A stretch of DNA of 64,000 nucleotides from Neoarius graeffei (Eukaryota; Chordata; Actinopteri; Siluriformes; Ariidae), in NCBI RefSeq assembly GCF_027579695.1, contig NC_083589.1, positions 35,395,335-35,459,334 of the forward strand. Reading direction: 5' to 3'. Position 1 is the first letter of the stretch. Each line of letters opens with the position of its first letter. A program made the translations under genes and the position numbers. The notes below the pieces were generated by a model, which was not told the origin of the DNA, made no database searches, and worked only from the letters and a program-made list of their open reading frames with translations. Positions 61,201 to 64,000 of the stretch are shown in pieces.

Positions 61201-62713
61201 AAATTAACAAGACCGCAGCAATTGCGGCCTGCCCAAGGCCCAAGACCAAAAAGGGGGTGAGACAGTTCCTGGGGCTGGCTGGCTATTATCGTAGGTTTAT
61301 ACCTAATTATTCGGACGTCACCAGCCCGCTGACTGATCTGACTAAAAAGGGGGCACCAGATCCGGTCCAGTGGATGGCGCAATGCCAGCGGGCTTTTTCT
61401 GAGGTAAAGGCTGCACTGTGTGGGGGGCCACTTTTACACTCCCCTGACTTTTCTCTCCCCTTTATGTTACAGATGGATGCGTCGGACAGAGGGCTGGGGG
61501 CTGTTTTGTCCCAGGAGGTGGAGGGGGAGGACCGCCCAGTGTTGTATATCAGTAGGAAGCTGTCAGTGCGTGAGGGGCGCTACAGCACCATTGAAAAGGA
61601 GTGCCTAGCAATCAAGTGGGTGGTCCTTGCCCTCTGTTACTACCTGCTGGGACGCCCTTTCACCCTCTGTTTGGACCACGCGCCCCTCCAGTGGCTCCAC
61701 CGCATGAAGGATGCCAACGCGCGGATCACCCGTTGGTATCTGGCACTCCAACCCTTTAACTTCAAGGTGATCCACAGGCTGGGGGCGCAGATGGTCATGG
61801 CGGACTTCCTCTCCAGTCAAGGGGGGGGGGGGAGTCGGCTGCAGTCCGGATGGCCGCCCGGCCTGAGTCGGGCGGTGGGGGTATGTGGCAGCAGGGGCGT
61901 GGTCAAGCATCGGTCTGTGACTGGAGGGCGGAGTCAGGGAAGGTAAGTGGCAGAATCACTGCACCTGATGTTAATTAATGTGTTTGTGTGTCTTCCCCAG
62001 TGACCGCGCCCTATTTAAGGAGAGAGAACAAGAGCAGAGGAAGCTCCCTCCCCAACCAGACGACTTGAGTGTGTGCGTGCGTGTGTGGCTGAGAGAGTAA
62101 AATTTGCACTGAAAAGTGACAACAAAAGAGTTTTGTGAACTCAGTTCTGGCCTGCCGTCCTTCTGTGCTCCACCCACCCATACAAACTGCTACAATTTGT
62201 TACTCCACTTCATTTCTGGCTTTTTTTTTTGAAAGAGAATAACAATTCCTTTATTTATGTCATGTTATAGGAAAAATTCACTCATCTTGTATCCCAAATT
62301 TTCTTAGAAATCATCTAGTTTCTGTTCCATAACATTTAAGGATTAATTTCTAGAATAATTTGGGTCCCTGAATGCAAGTGCTTTTAGAACTCTTACCTCA
62401 TCCTGTACTGTTTGGGAATCAACAGTCACACATATCCCATCATGGATGACACTGTTATCAAGAAGCTGTGCTCGATTTTCTGGGGGGAAAAAAACCCTTC
62501 ACTGGTATGGCATAGTATTCTTAAAACTCAATGACTCCTTAAGAAACATAATTAACTATATTTTCTATAAACCAATATGGATTTTTTTATGCAACATTAT
62601 TCTAATTATACTATAAGTTCTTATAAAAATATTGACTCATGATATTAACCTGATGTATTTAGTCCCCCACACATCCCAGTCATCCCTACCACTAAGGGCT
62701 GGTCCAGTTGCAC
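19296..62713 (-). CDS. Secreted gel-forming mucin (MUC2/MUC5AC-like), 5' end outside window
   Basis: Exons, 5' to 3' on the minus strand: 62713-62650, 62479-62397, 57435-57240, 57150-57031, 55395-55275, 55166-55031, 54952-54881, 54793-54718, 54265-54134, 52302-52153, 52001-51907, 51827-51695, 50233-49990, 49708-49668, 47351-47263, 46739-46585, 46437-46299, 45229-45137, 42474-42280, 41944-41702, 39664-39508, 39013-38900, 38645-38504, 38409-38381, 38277-35842, 35232-34985, 34809-34623, 33035-32825, 31120-30942, 27905-27836, 27747-27638, 26530-26499, 26175-26025, 24439-24402, 23069-22962, 22479-22377, 19458-19296. Every border is GT/AG and phases agree except between 22962 and 22479. The product is a large secreted glycoprotein that polymerises through N-terminal D domains and a C-terminal cystine knot to make mucus. 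Domain order D1-D2-D'-D3-PTS-D4-VWC-CK, without CysD modules, matches this family; the exact paralogue (muc2 or muc5 type) is not settled. Signal peptide and start codon must lie beyond 64000. Confidence 0.85.
19890..21777 (+). mobile_element. Tc1-like transposon (family B), with a nested SINE
   Basis: Left end CAACTCCAACTCCAAAAAAG, right end the complement of CCAACTTTTTTGGAATTGGG, followed by TA at 21778-21779; the left TA has mutated. The plus strand holds a decayed transposase (about 20760-21560; [20 protein letters not shown]). A SINE lies inside at 20358-20735. Same family as 28795-30400 and 55990-56735. It lies in the last mucin intron. Confidence 0.82.
20358..20735 (+). mobile_element. 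tRNA-derived SINE (family A), copy 2
   Basis: Full-length plus-strand copy with tRNA-like head (GGTGTAGTGGTTAGCGCTGT; GGTTCGAGCCCC) and a GAGATGAGATGA tail. Target duplication ACATCATCTATGGTA on both sides. Confidence 0.9.
21778..22376. other. Intron sequence with (GT)n microsatellite
   Basis: AT-rich mucin intron. 21908-21956 is a run of about 24 GT units. Nothing else recognised. Confidence 0.7.
22962..27905 (-). CDS. Mucin exons 30-35: TIL and VWC-type modules
   Basis: Exon 30 (27905-27836): [20 protein letters not shown] then CCGR. Exon 31 (27747-27638): [19 protein letters not shown] then ICVPECT. Exon 32 is only 32 bp ([11 protein letters not shown]). Exon 33 (26175-26025): [19 protein letters not shown] … [17 protein letters not shown], a clear VWC. 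Exon 34 is 38 bp ([13 protein letters not shown]). Exon 35 (23069-22962): [20 protein letters not shown] … CPQQFCPE. These match the C-terminal VWC modules of MUC2. Introns carry SINEs, the palindrome and a foldback Tc1. Confidence 0.8.
23202..23553 (-). mobile_element. tRNA-derived SINE (family A), copy 3
   Basis: Complement carries the full SINE, flanked on the low side by CCATCCATTCATTATCC. Lies in a mucin intron. Confidence 0.85.
23860..23882. repeat. (CCAT)n simple repeat
   Basis: About five CATC units, after a CTAT run. Confidence 0.85.
24172..24312 (-). mobile_element. tRNA-derived SINE (family A), copy 4, truncated
   Basis: Only the 3' body is present, after (CCAT)n at 24172-24196. 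The tRNA-like head is missing. Confidence 0.75.
24829..25827. mobile_element. Foldback element made of inverted Tc1-like 5' ends
   Basis: Left arm begins ACACCGATCAGCCATAACAC and contains GACAGGTGAAGTGAATAACA. The right arm ends in its complement (GTTCACTTCACCTGTCAGCG … TATGGTTGATCTGTGTATT). Inner words also repeat inverted (GGAAAAATGGGCAAGCGTAA near 24970; TTGCCCATTTTTCCTGCTTC near 25685). So two copies of the same transposon 5' half face each other. A different SINE is nested at 24998-25199. Confidence 0.72.
24998..25199 (+). mobile_element. tRNA-derived SINE (family B)
   Basis: Head CCTAATGGTTAGAGATGCAG and GGTTCGATTCC resemble tRNA A and B boxes. The tail TCTGGATAAGAGCATCTGCT … AATGTAATGTAAT is the conserved LINE-like 3' end of a fish SINE. 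The same family is at 39757-41563. Confidence 0.8.
26596..27324. mobile_element. 729-bp near-perfect palindrome flanked by TTAA
   Basis: Arms of about 355 bp pair almost base for base around a centre near 26960; the loop is about ten bases (TCTGAGCTCCG). Ends are AGGAACAGTCCACCG and its complement. TTAA lies at 26592-26595 and 27325-27328, which is the piggyBac-type target site. No transposase inside; the two frames it can encode on opposite strands are mirror copies of each other. Confidence 0.8.
28233..28500 (+). pseudogene. THAP domain exon, broken
   Basis: Starts [13 protein letters not shown] … [11 protein letters not shown], fitting the C2CH zinc-finger start of a THAP DNA-binding domain. 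A frame change near 28354 is needed to continue with [10 protein letters not shown] and [10 protein letters not shown], which include the later part of the fold. Stops in every frame make it a pseudogene. It lies in a mucin intron on the opposite strand. Confidence 0.6.
28795..30400 (-). mobile_element. Tc1-like transposon (family B), nearly full length
   Basis: Ends CAACCCCGATTCCAAAAAAG and the complement of CTTTTTTTGGAATCGGGGTTG, with TA on both sides (28793-28794 and 30401-30402). Carries a transposase on the minus strand. It entered the THAP element. Confidence 0.88.
29040..30050 (-). pseudogene. Tc1-like transposase, nearly intact
   Basis: Minus-strand frame 29944-29345 covers the helix-turn-helix part ([19 protein letters not shown]), [18 protein letters not shown] (first catalytic Asp) and [19 protein letters not shown] single TGA at about 29345 interrupts it where related sequence has a coding triplet, after which HDNAKPHTA (second Asp) and [16 protein letters not shown] (catalytic Glu) follow. 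A TGA also precedes MNMSS at the N-terminus. Only a few lesions, so the copy is fairly recent. Confidence 0.8.
30942..35232 (-). CDS. Mucin exons 26-29: D4 assembly
   Basis: Exon 26 (35232-34985) begins [19 protein letters not shown], the hallmark start of VWD4. Exon 27 carries [20 protein letters not shown] and ends NNTQGQC. Across the next joint the text reads [10 protein letters not shown], so this D domain keeps a CxxC, unlike D1-D3. Exon 28 (33035-32825) has a Pro-rich stretch ([17 protein letters not shown]) like that of MUC2 D4. Exon 29 (31120-30942) is C8 ([15 protein letters not shown] … [11 protein letters not shown]). The 26/27 joint has a second possible in-phase solution (donor at 34979-34980 with an acceptor ending at 34795). 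Confidence 0.85.
31121..32035. other. Intron sequence, nothing recognised
   Basis: AT-rich mucin intron between exons 29 and 28. No coding or repeat signal that I can name. Confidence 0.6.
32036..32660 (+). pseudogene. 5'-truncated LINE: C-terminal RT fragment
   Basis: Frame 32040-32390 reads [20 protein letters not shown] … [17 protein letters not shown], the region after the RT palm in endonuclease-type LINEs. It continues out of frame with [15 protein letters not shown] and a Cys/Arg-rich end. No 5' part is present. It lies in the intron between mucin exons 29 and 28. Confidence 0.7.
33036..33447. other. Intron sequence, nothing recognised
   Basis: Mucin intron between exons 28 and 27. 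No element I can name before the Tc1 remnant that follows. Confidence 0.5.
33448..33830 (+). mobile_element. Tc1-like remnant (family C)
   Basis: Starts TACTGTCCACTTTATTAGGA and encodes a broken helix-turn-helix ([20 protein letters not shown]) like that at 53747. The right end is lost. Confidence 0.6.
33831..34132. other. AT-rich intron sequence
   Basis: Very AT-rich, no recognisable feature. Confidence 0.6.
34146..34504 (-). mobile_element. tRNA-derived SINE (family A), copy 5
   Basis: Complement is a full SINE. Perfect 13-bp target duplication CACTTTTCAACAT at 34133-34145 and 34505-34517. Confidence 0.9.
35233..35841. other. Intron between the PTS exon and D4
   Basis: AT-rich; no repeat or gene seen. 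Confidence 0.6.
35842..38277 (-). CDS. Mucin exon 25: Thr-rich PTS domain, 82-residue tandem repeats
   Basis: A single 2,436-bp exon with entry phase 1 and exit phase 1. About 735 codons are Thr/Ser/Pro-rich, the substrate for dense O-glycosylation. Repeats are built from the words [32 protein letters not shown] and [13 protein letters not shown]. Between 36521 and 37259 the unit repeats four times at exactly 246 bp (82 residues); shorter variants lie at both ends. The last 75 or so codons are a Cys-rich lead-in to D4 ([16 protein letters not shown] … [13 protein letters not shown] … [10 protein letters not shown]). A Met lies in frame at 38338, but the upstream exon and acceptor at 38278-38279 show it is intronic and not a start. 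Confidence 0.9.
38381..46437 (-). CDS. Mucin exons 17-24: VWD3, C8, TIL (D3 assembly)
   Basis: VWD3 opens in exon 17 with [20 protein letters not shown] then GHCQYTLVE. Exon 18 gives [20 protein letters not shown]. Exon 19 (42474-42280) is the core. Exon 20 (41944-41702) starts [19 protein letters not shown]: the calcium loop is kept, but CGLC reads RGLC. C8 follows in exons 20-21 ([38 protein letters not shown]). Exons 22-23 are TIL, and exon 24 is a 29-bp microexon ([10 protein letters not shown]). D3 normally makes inter-subunit disulphides in this family. The donor of exon 22 at 38898-38899 runs into a homopolymer (see findings). Confidence 0.85.
38878..38897. repeat. Poly-G tract of 20 (poly-C in the mucin sense)
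   Basis: Directly follows the GT of mucin donor 22 on the minus strand. Confidence 0.95.
39193..39257. repeat. (GTTT)n simple repeat
   Basis: About 16 uninterrupted GTTT units in a mucin intron. Confidence 0.95.
39867..41471 (+). mobile_element. Tc1-like transposon (family D), near full length
   Basis: Ends CAGCGGTGCTTGAAAGTTTG and the complement of AAACTTTCAAGCACCACTG. TA follows at 41472-41473; the left TA has become CA. Inserted into a SINE. Its last 280 bp are repeated at 45293-45571. Confidence 0.88.
40236..41197 (+). pseudogene. Tc1-like transposase, two main lesions
   Basis: Starts [20 protein letters not shown], the N-terminal paired-like helix-turn-helix; [17 protein letters not shown] follows. 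A TAG at about 40308 is the first lesion. The catalytic core has [14 protein letters not shown] (first Asp, about 40678), [15 protein letters not shown] (about 40798), then after a frameshift near 40895 [12 protein letters not shown] (second Asp, about 40952) and [13 protein letters not shown] (Glu, about 41036). All three DDE residues are present, in a DD34E-type layout. Confidence 0.85.
42721..42768. repeat. (AT)n and (CA)n microsatellite
   Basis: About 20 AT units then four CA units, in a mucin intron. Confidence 0.95.
43052..43777 (-). pseudogene. Tc1-like transposase, broken
   Basis: Minus strand: [20 protein letters not shown] and [14 protein letters not shown] (helix-turn-helix), [17 protein letters not shown], then after a frame change [15 protein letters not shown] (first Asp) and [18 protein letters not shown]. 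The N-terminus is cut by a SINE at 43772. Confidence 0.75.
43772..44139 (+). mobile_element. tRNA-derived SINE (family A), copy 6
   Basis: Full-length plus-strand copy with target duplication GAATTCTGAAGAG on both sides, inside the Tc1 transposase. Confidence 0.9.
45095..45126. repeat. (GAGT)n simple repeat
   Basis: About seven GAGT units then GAGA, ten bases from the donor of mucin exon 18. Confidence 0.85.
45233..45646. repeat. (CA)n, Tc1 3' fragment, (GT)n compound
   Basis: (CA)n at 45233-45292, then a 280-bp copy of the 3' end of the family D Tc1 element (compare 41192-41471), then (GT)n at 45572-45645. Confidence 0.85.
45651..46085. repeat. Inverted repeat around (AT)n with hammerhead-like motif
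   Basis: Left arm 45651-45777 and right arm about 45839-45970 are complementary over AAGTTGGGTGTCAGAGTGAA and neighbours. The centre is an (AT)n run (45776-45838). A third, direct copy follows at 45980-46085. Each copy has GACACTGAAGAAGGCTGAAG then GCCRAAACGTTTG. Confidence 0.8.
46177..46268. repeat. (AT)n and (CA)n microsatellite
   Basis: About 40 AT units followed by six CA units, 30 bp from the donor of mucin exon 17. Confidence 0.95.
46585..49708 (-). CDS. Mucin exons 14-16: D' region (TIL'-E')
   Basis: Exon 14 is a 41-bp microexon ([14 protein letters not shown]). Exon 15 (47351-47263) begins [18 protein letters not shown]. Exon 16 (46739-46585) is Cys-rich: [17 protein letters not shown], then [20 protein letters not shown]. 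This is the extra TIL pair that sits between D2 and D3 in the mucin/VWF family. Phases are 2, 1, 0, 2 through these joints and all agree. Confidence 0.82.
46740..47750. other. Intron sequence around mucin exon 15
   Basis: Apart from exon 15 (47351-47263) this is AT-rich and unremarkable. Confidence 0.5.
47751..48579. mobile_element. Non-autonomous Tc1-like element with nested L2 tail
   Basis: Ends CAGTACTGTGCAAAAGTCCT and the complement of GCCTTTTGCACAGTAC. The inside lacks a transposase. The L2 3' tail at 48256-48535 lies within it. Confidence 0.65.
48256..48535 (-). mobile_element. L2 LINE 3' tail, solitary
   Basis: Complement of the tail at 14318-14596, starting GTCAAGTCAAGTTTATTTGT. A 5'-truncated insertion. 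Confidence 0.85.
48628..49040 (-). mobile_element. MITE with inverted ends and a short coding relic
   Basis: Ends TATTCTGTCCACATTCACTG and the complement of TCCAGTGAATGTGGATAGAATA. On the minus strand a frame starting at 48939 reads [20 protein letters not shown] then [15 protein letters not shown], which resembles the N-terminus of DUF3504/Crypton-type proteins. Confidence 0.55.
49311..49571 (-). mobile_element. tRNA-derived SINE (family A), copy 7, head truncated
   Basis: Body matches the other copies; the tRNA-like head is absent. A TTATTATCA-type repeat (49580-49629) follows. Confidence 0.8.
49580..49629. repeat. (ATTATTATC)n simple repeat
   Basis: Five or so units, 40 bp from mucin exon 14. 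Confidence 0.85.
49990..55395 (-). CDS. Mucin exons 5-13: D1-D2 linker, VWD2, C8, TIL
   Basis: Exon 5 (55395-55275) is a VWC-like linker ([17 protein letters not shown]). VWD2 starts in exon 6 with [20 protein letters not shown] then KCTYMAAR, the usual Cys and TFDG…Y…G.C.Y pattern. Exons 7-9 give the beta-sandwich core ([37 protein letters not shown]). Exon 10 holds [16 protein letters not shown], the calcium loop, with Thr in place of the first Cys of CGLC. Exons 11-12 are C8. Exon 13 (50233-49990) is a full TIL module ([16 protein letters not shown] … CSPRDLCYC). In MUC2 and VWF this assembly helps pack and polymerise the N-terminus in the Golgi. Confidence 0.85.
50234..51161. other. Intron sequence with a short inverted repeat
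   Basis: TCACTCACTGGCTAAGTTCCAAATTGCACC near 50755-50785 pairs with sequence near 50975-51001, suggesting a small MITE of about 250 bp. Otherwise nothing recognised. Confidence 0.5.
51162..51528 (-). mobile_element. tRNA-derived SINE (family A), copy 8
   Basis: Full-length minus-strand copy. CCATCCATCCATCCATTATC marks its tail. Target duplication possibly GTGTTTTTTA on either side. Confidence 0.85.
52531..52868 (-). mobile_element. tRNA-derived SINE (family A), copy 9
   Basis: Minus-strand copy missing the very end of the tRNA-like head. Confidence 0.8.
53526..54084 (+). mobile_element. Tc1-like remnant (family C), internally deleted
   Basis: Ends CACTCACTGGCCACTTTATT and the complement of AACATAGCCAGTGAGTG; TA precedes the left end. 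Contains a transposase helix-turn-helix relic ([20 protein letters not shown], about 53747). Confidence 0.75.
55396..55989. other. Intron sequence, nothing recognised
   Basis: Mucin intron between exons 4 and 5. A GTTGTTGTTGTTG run lies at about 55853. Confidence 0.5.
55990..56735. mobile_element. Tc1-like transposon (family B), internally deleted
   Basis: Ends CAACCCCAATTCCAACAAAG and the complement of CTTTTTTGGAATTGGGGTTG, TA on both sides. At 746 bp it keeps only part of the transposase (about 56270-56530, minus strand). Confidence 0.85.
57031..62713 (-). CDS. Mucin exons 1-4: end of VWD1, C8 and TIL (D1 assembly)
   Basis: Exons 62713-62650, 62479-62397, 57435-57240 and 57150-57031. The first reads [19 protein letters not shown], the calcium-loop end of a VWD fold. 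Exon 3 is a Cys-rich C8 module ([11 protein letters not shown] … [15 protein letters not shown] … [11 protein letters not shown] … SC). Exon 4 is TIL-like ([18 protein letters not shown] … TSTCLPPDG). D1 is the most diverged of the D assemblies here. The 4.96-kb intron between exons 2 and 3 holds the Gypsy element. Exons encoding the first part of VWD1 are not in the window. Confidence 0.75.
57766..58080 (+). repeat. 5' LTR of the Gypsy element
   Basis: Begins TGTGGCAGC, ends GCTACA. Contains CCCTATTTAAGG (TATA-like, about 57889) and AATAAAAGAG (possible polyA signal, about 58008). Confidence 0.85.
58128..60108 (+). pseudogene. Gag with SCAN-like capsid domain, split by a solo LTR
   Basis: Starts at an ATG 46 bp after the primer-binding site. 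58128-58428 gives an N-terminal Gln-rich coiled-coil-like part ([19 protein letters not shown]) and [20 protein letters not shown]. The LTR occupies 58433-59834. It then resumes with [40 protein letters not shown] and [13 protein letters not shown], which is close in pattern to the vertebrate SCAN domain. No zinc knuckle remains; the sequence breaks off near 60108 at the internal deletion. Role in an intact copy: capsid assembly and RNA packaging. Confidence 0.8.
58433..59834 (+). mobile_element. Solo LTR (1.4 kb), same family as 11007-12761
   Basis: Ends TGTAGG…CCTACA. Flanks GCAC (58429-58432) and GCGT (59835-59838) fit a 4-bp duplication with two substitutions; with GCGT restored the Gag frame is continuous. 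Inside: (CT)n at about 58722-58747 and 58570-58580, and repeated GGCTAACTCTTTGTTCAGGC at 59280-59390. No genes. Confidence 0.83.
60118..61823 (+). pseudogene. Pol: integrase C-terminus, reverse transcriptase, RNase H
   Basis: One frame from about 60118 reads [20 protein letters not shown] then [19 protein letters not shown], a GPY/F-type integrase C-terminus, and runs on without a stop into [22 protein letters not shown] (about 60675), [15 protein letters not shown] (about 60830), [10 protein letters not shown] (about 60940), and the catalytic YLDDIIIYS (about 61015). A TGA at 60877-60879 and a frameshift near 61125 break it. RNase H follows with [16 protein letters not shown] (about 61470), [12 protein letters not shown] (about 61586) and DHAPLQWL (about 61675). 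Nothing but 60 bp separates RNase H from the LTR, so there is no downstream integrase. Confidence 0.85.
61884..62194 (+). repeat. 3' LTR of the Gypsy element
   Basis: Same ends and layout as the 5' LTR; 311 against 315 bp. The polyA-like word reads ACAAAAGAG here. Confidence 0.85.
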
Positions 62714-62869
62714 CTATATCAAGAGCAAAAAAGAAACTCTCTCAATTACTCTGTGAACAACTTTATATGATATATTGTAATGTTTATTATTCAATTGTAA
62801 TATTTTAACAAAATAATCCTATTGTAATGTCAGTGTGTATTATAAATAATTAATAATTACATATATTTA

Positions 62870-63654
62870 CCTCGCCCGGGACGGAGTCCACCAGGGGGCG
62901 AGGTATTGTTTTCGGTCGGGTTTCTTTGTTTCTTTGTTTTTTTGTTAATGATATTACAGGAAAACAGCTGGATCAATCTTCATGAAACTTTCAGGATAGA
63001 TGGGCATTGGTCTCAAATAGAACCTCCAACATTTTGAGGGTCATCCGCTCAAGGTCACCAAAAAGGTCAAAATCATTTTGTTGTGTCTACTGCCTCATAT
63101 ACTGTACAGGCACTAGCCACTATGTCATCATGATGTAAGAATGTAAGAGTGTAACAATTGTGCATGCACATACACGTGTTCTGATTAACATGGCCGGTGG
63201 GTGTATACAATTCGGTTCACCATTCGAAATAAATGGACTAGACTAAAGAAATCGTTTTCAGACATGTTTATGCTTATTACAGAGGGAAAGTGCATTCCAC
63301 TGAGCTCTAGCATCAGGCCATTTCCAAGAAATAAGAGTTTGGGTCATGGTGACAGCGTGTGTATGTCAGCCTCAGTTCGGAGGTTTCAGTTTCGAAAACT
63401 GTAAGAGGTAAGAGTAGAATAATAAAGTACAGACACGATATATTTTACTTCTGTGATTTTTAAATTGTTCATTTTTGGATTACGTTTCGTTTTTGTGGCT
63501 ACTGCCTCATAGAGTAAATATATACGCTATATTTACTGTATGGACATGGTATCAGAAAACAATTTTATTTATAAACAGTAGCCACATGTACCCATAGGGT
63601 ACCTTTTTTCACAATATCTTCCTTTATATTCATCATAAGTACTACCGGGCGAGG
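62870..63654. mobile_element. Non-autonomous element with 10-bp inverted ends
   Basis: Perfect inverted ends CCTCGCCCGG (62870-62879) and CCGGGCGAGG (63645-63654). The inside contains GGAAAACAGCTGGATCAATC and has no open frame of note. Family not known to me. Confidence 0.5.
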
Positions 63655-64000
63655 TTTGTTTTGCCTGGAAACACTTGTCTGATTTTGGTTTTATTTTCAT
63701 CATTCAGGAAAGTTGTCAAATATAATGGTGACTCGGTTCGAATTAAAAATCAGCAGTTATAAATCCATAAATATAACAAGATAATTATTCATGTTCAGTT
63801 TTATTCAGAATGCAAAGATGAATTAATCTCATTCTTCTGATGTTGAAATTTGCTTGAAATTTCTTGTAAAGACAGAAATTTCACTTAAGACACTTTTCTT
63901 ATTTTTCTATCTTTCTATCATCTTCTGTTTGCCTCCATCAGTCAAGAACAACTATGGATGATGCATCCTGTCTCAGTCTAGTTGGCAACACAATCACTTG
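63655..64000. other. Unassigned sequence upstream of the first visible mucin exon
   Basis: No exon could be supported here. The minus-strand frame over 63940-64000 is open but lacks convincing splice sites. Confidence 0.4.

Larger units (their letters stand above)
57766..62194 (+). mobile_element. Ty3/Gypsy retrotransposon, Gmr1-like, defective
   Basis: LTRs at 57766-58080 and 61884-62194 are about 95 percent alike by eye and flanked by a perfect 5-bp duplication ATTTG (57761-57765 and 62195-62199). A primer-binding site (TGGTGCCGAAACCCGGGA) starts at 58082, and a purine-rich tract (GGGCGGTGGGGGTA) abuts the 3' LTR. Inside: Gag, the integrase C-terminus, RT and RNase H, in that order. Protease and integrase core are deleted, and a solo LTR splits Gag. 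It lies antisense in the mucin intron between exons 2 and 3. Confidence 0.88.

Noticed and set aside
62195..62396. Extra mucin exon between the Gypsy element and exon 2
   Set aside because: Phases of exons 2 and 3 already agree and no Cys-rich frame is present.
63940..64000. Possible upstream mucin exon on the minus strand
   Set aside because: The frame is open (QVIVLPTRLRQDASS) but there is no convincing donor, and the window ends before an acceptor could be seen.

Overview
This is animal DNA, almost certainly from a teleost fish. The transposon families are typical teleost ones: L2 and RTE-type LINEs, several Tc1-like DNA transposons, a tRNA-derived SINE present nine times, and Ty3/Gypsy elements. 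The one host gene is split into at least 37 small exons with GT/AG borders. An otophysan or catfish-type genome fits the repeat mix, but I cannot fix the species from sequence alone. There are no bacterial features.

Region 1 (1-14596) is a nest of mobile elements. An L2 LINE with an SGNH-esterase ORF1, an endonuclease and a reverse transcriptase is split three times: by a second LINE (2140-5493), by an RTE-type LINE (5689-8836) and by a Tc1-like transposon (10898-14317). The Tc1 element is itself split by a solo LTR (11007-12761). Target-site duplications are visible at these joints, so the order of insertion can be read. Region 2 (about 14.6-18.8 kb) is intergenic DNA with simple repeats and one SINE.

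Region 3 (about 18.8-62.7 kb, minus strand) is the 3' 90 percent or so of a secreted gel-forming mucin of the MUC2/MUC5AC/VWF family. I traced 37 exons (about 7.05 kb coding) and checked reading phase from exon to exon. Domain order is D1 (end only), D2, D', D3, one 2.4-kb Thr-rich mucin exon built of 82-residue repeats, D4, VWC-type modules and a C-terminal cystine knot. The first exons, with start codon and signal peptide, lie beyond 64000. All phases agree except at one joint before the cystine knot, where an exon appears to be missing. The introns hold Tc1-like elements, nine SINEs counting the intergenic one, a THAP-containing element, a 729-bp palindrome, and a Gypsy element (57766-62194) whose Gag is interrupted by a second LTR of the family seen in region 1.

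Points of most interest: the mucin's three N-terminal D domains all lack the first Cys of the CGLC motif; the Gypsy element has integrase upstream of reverse transcriptase (Gmr1-like order) and a SCAN-like Gag; two long LTRs in opposite orientation flank the whole mucin gene; and one mucin donor site runs straight into a 20-base homopolymer. Exon borders come from reading by eye and need transcript support.
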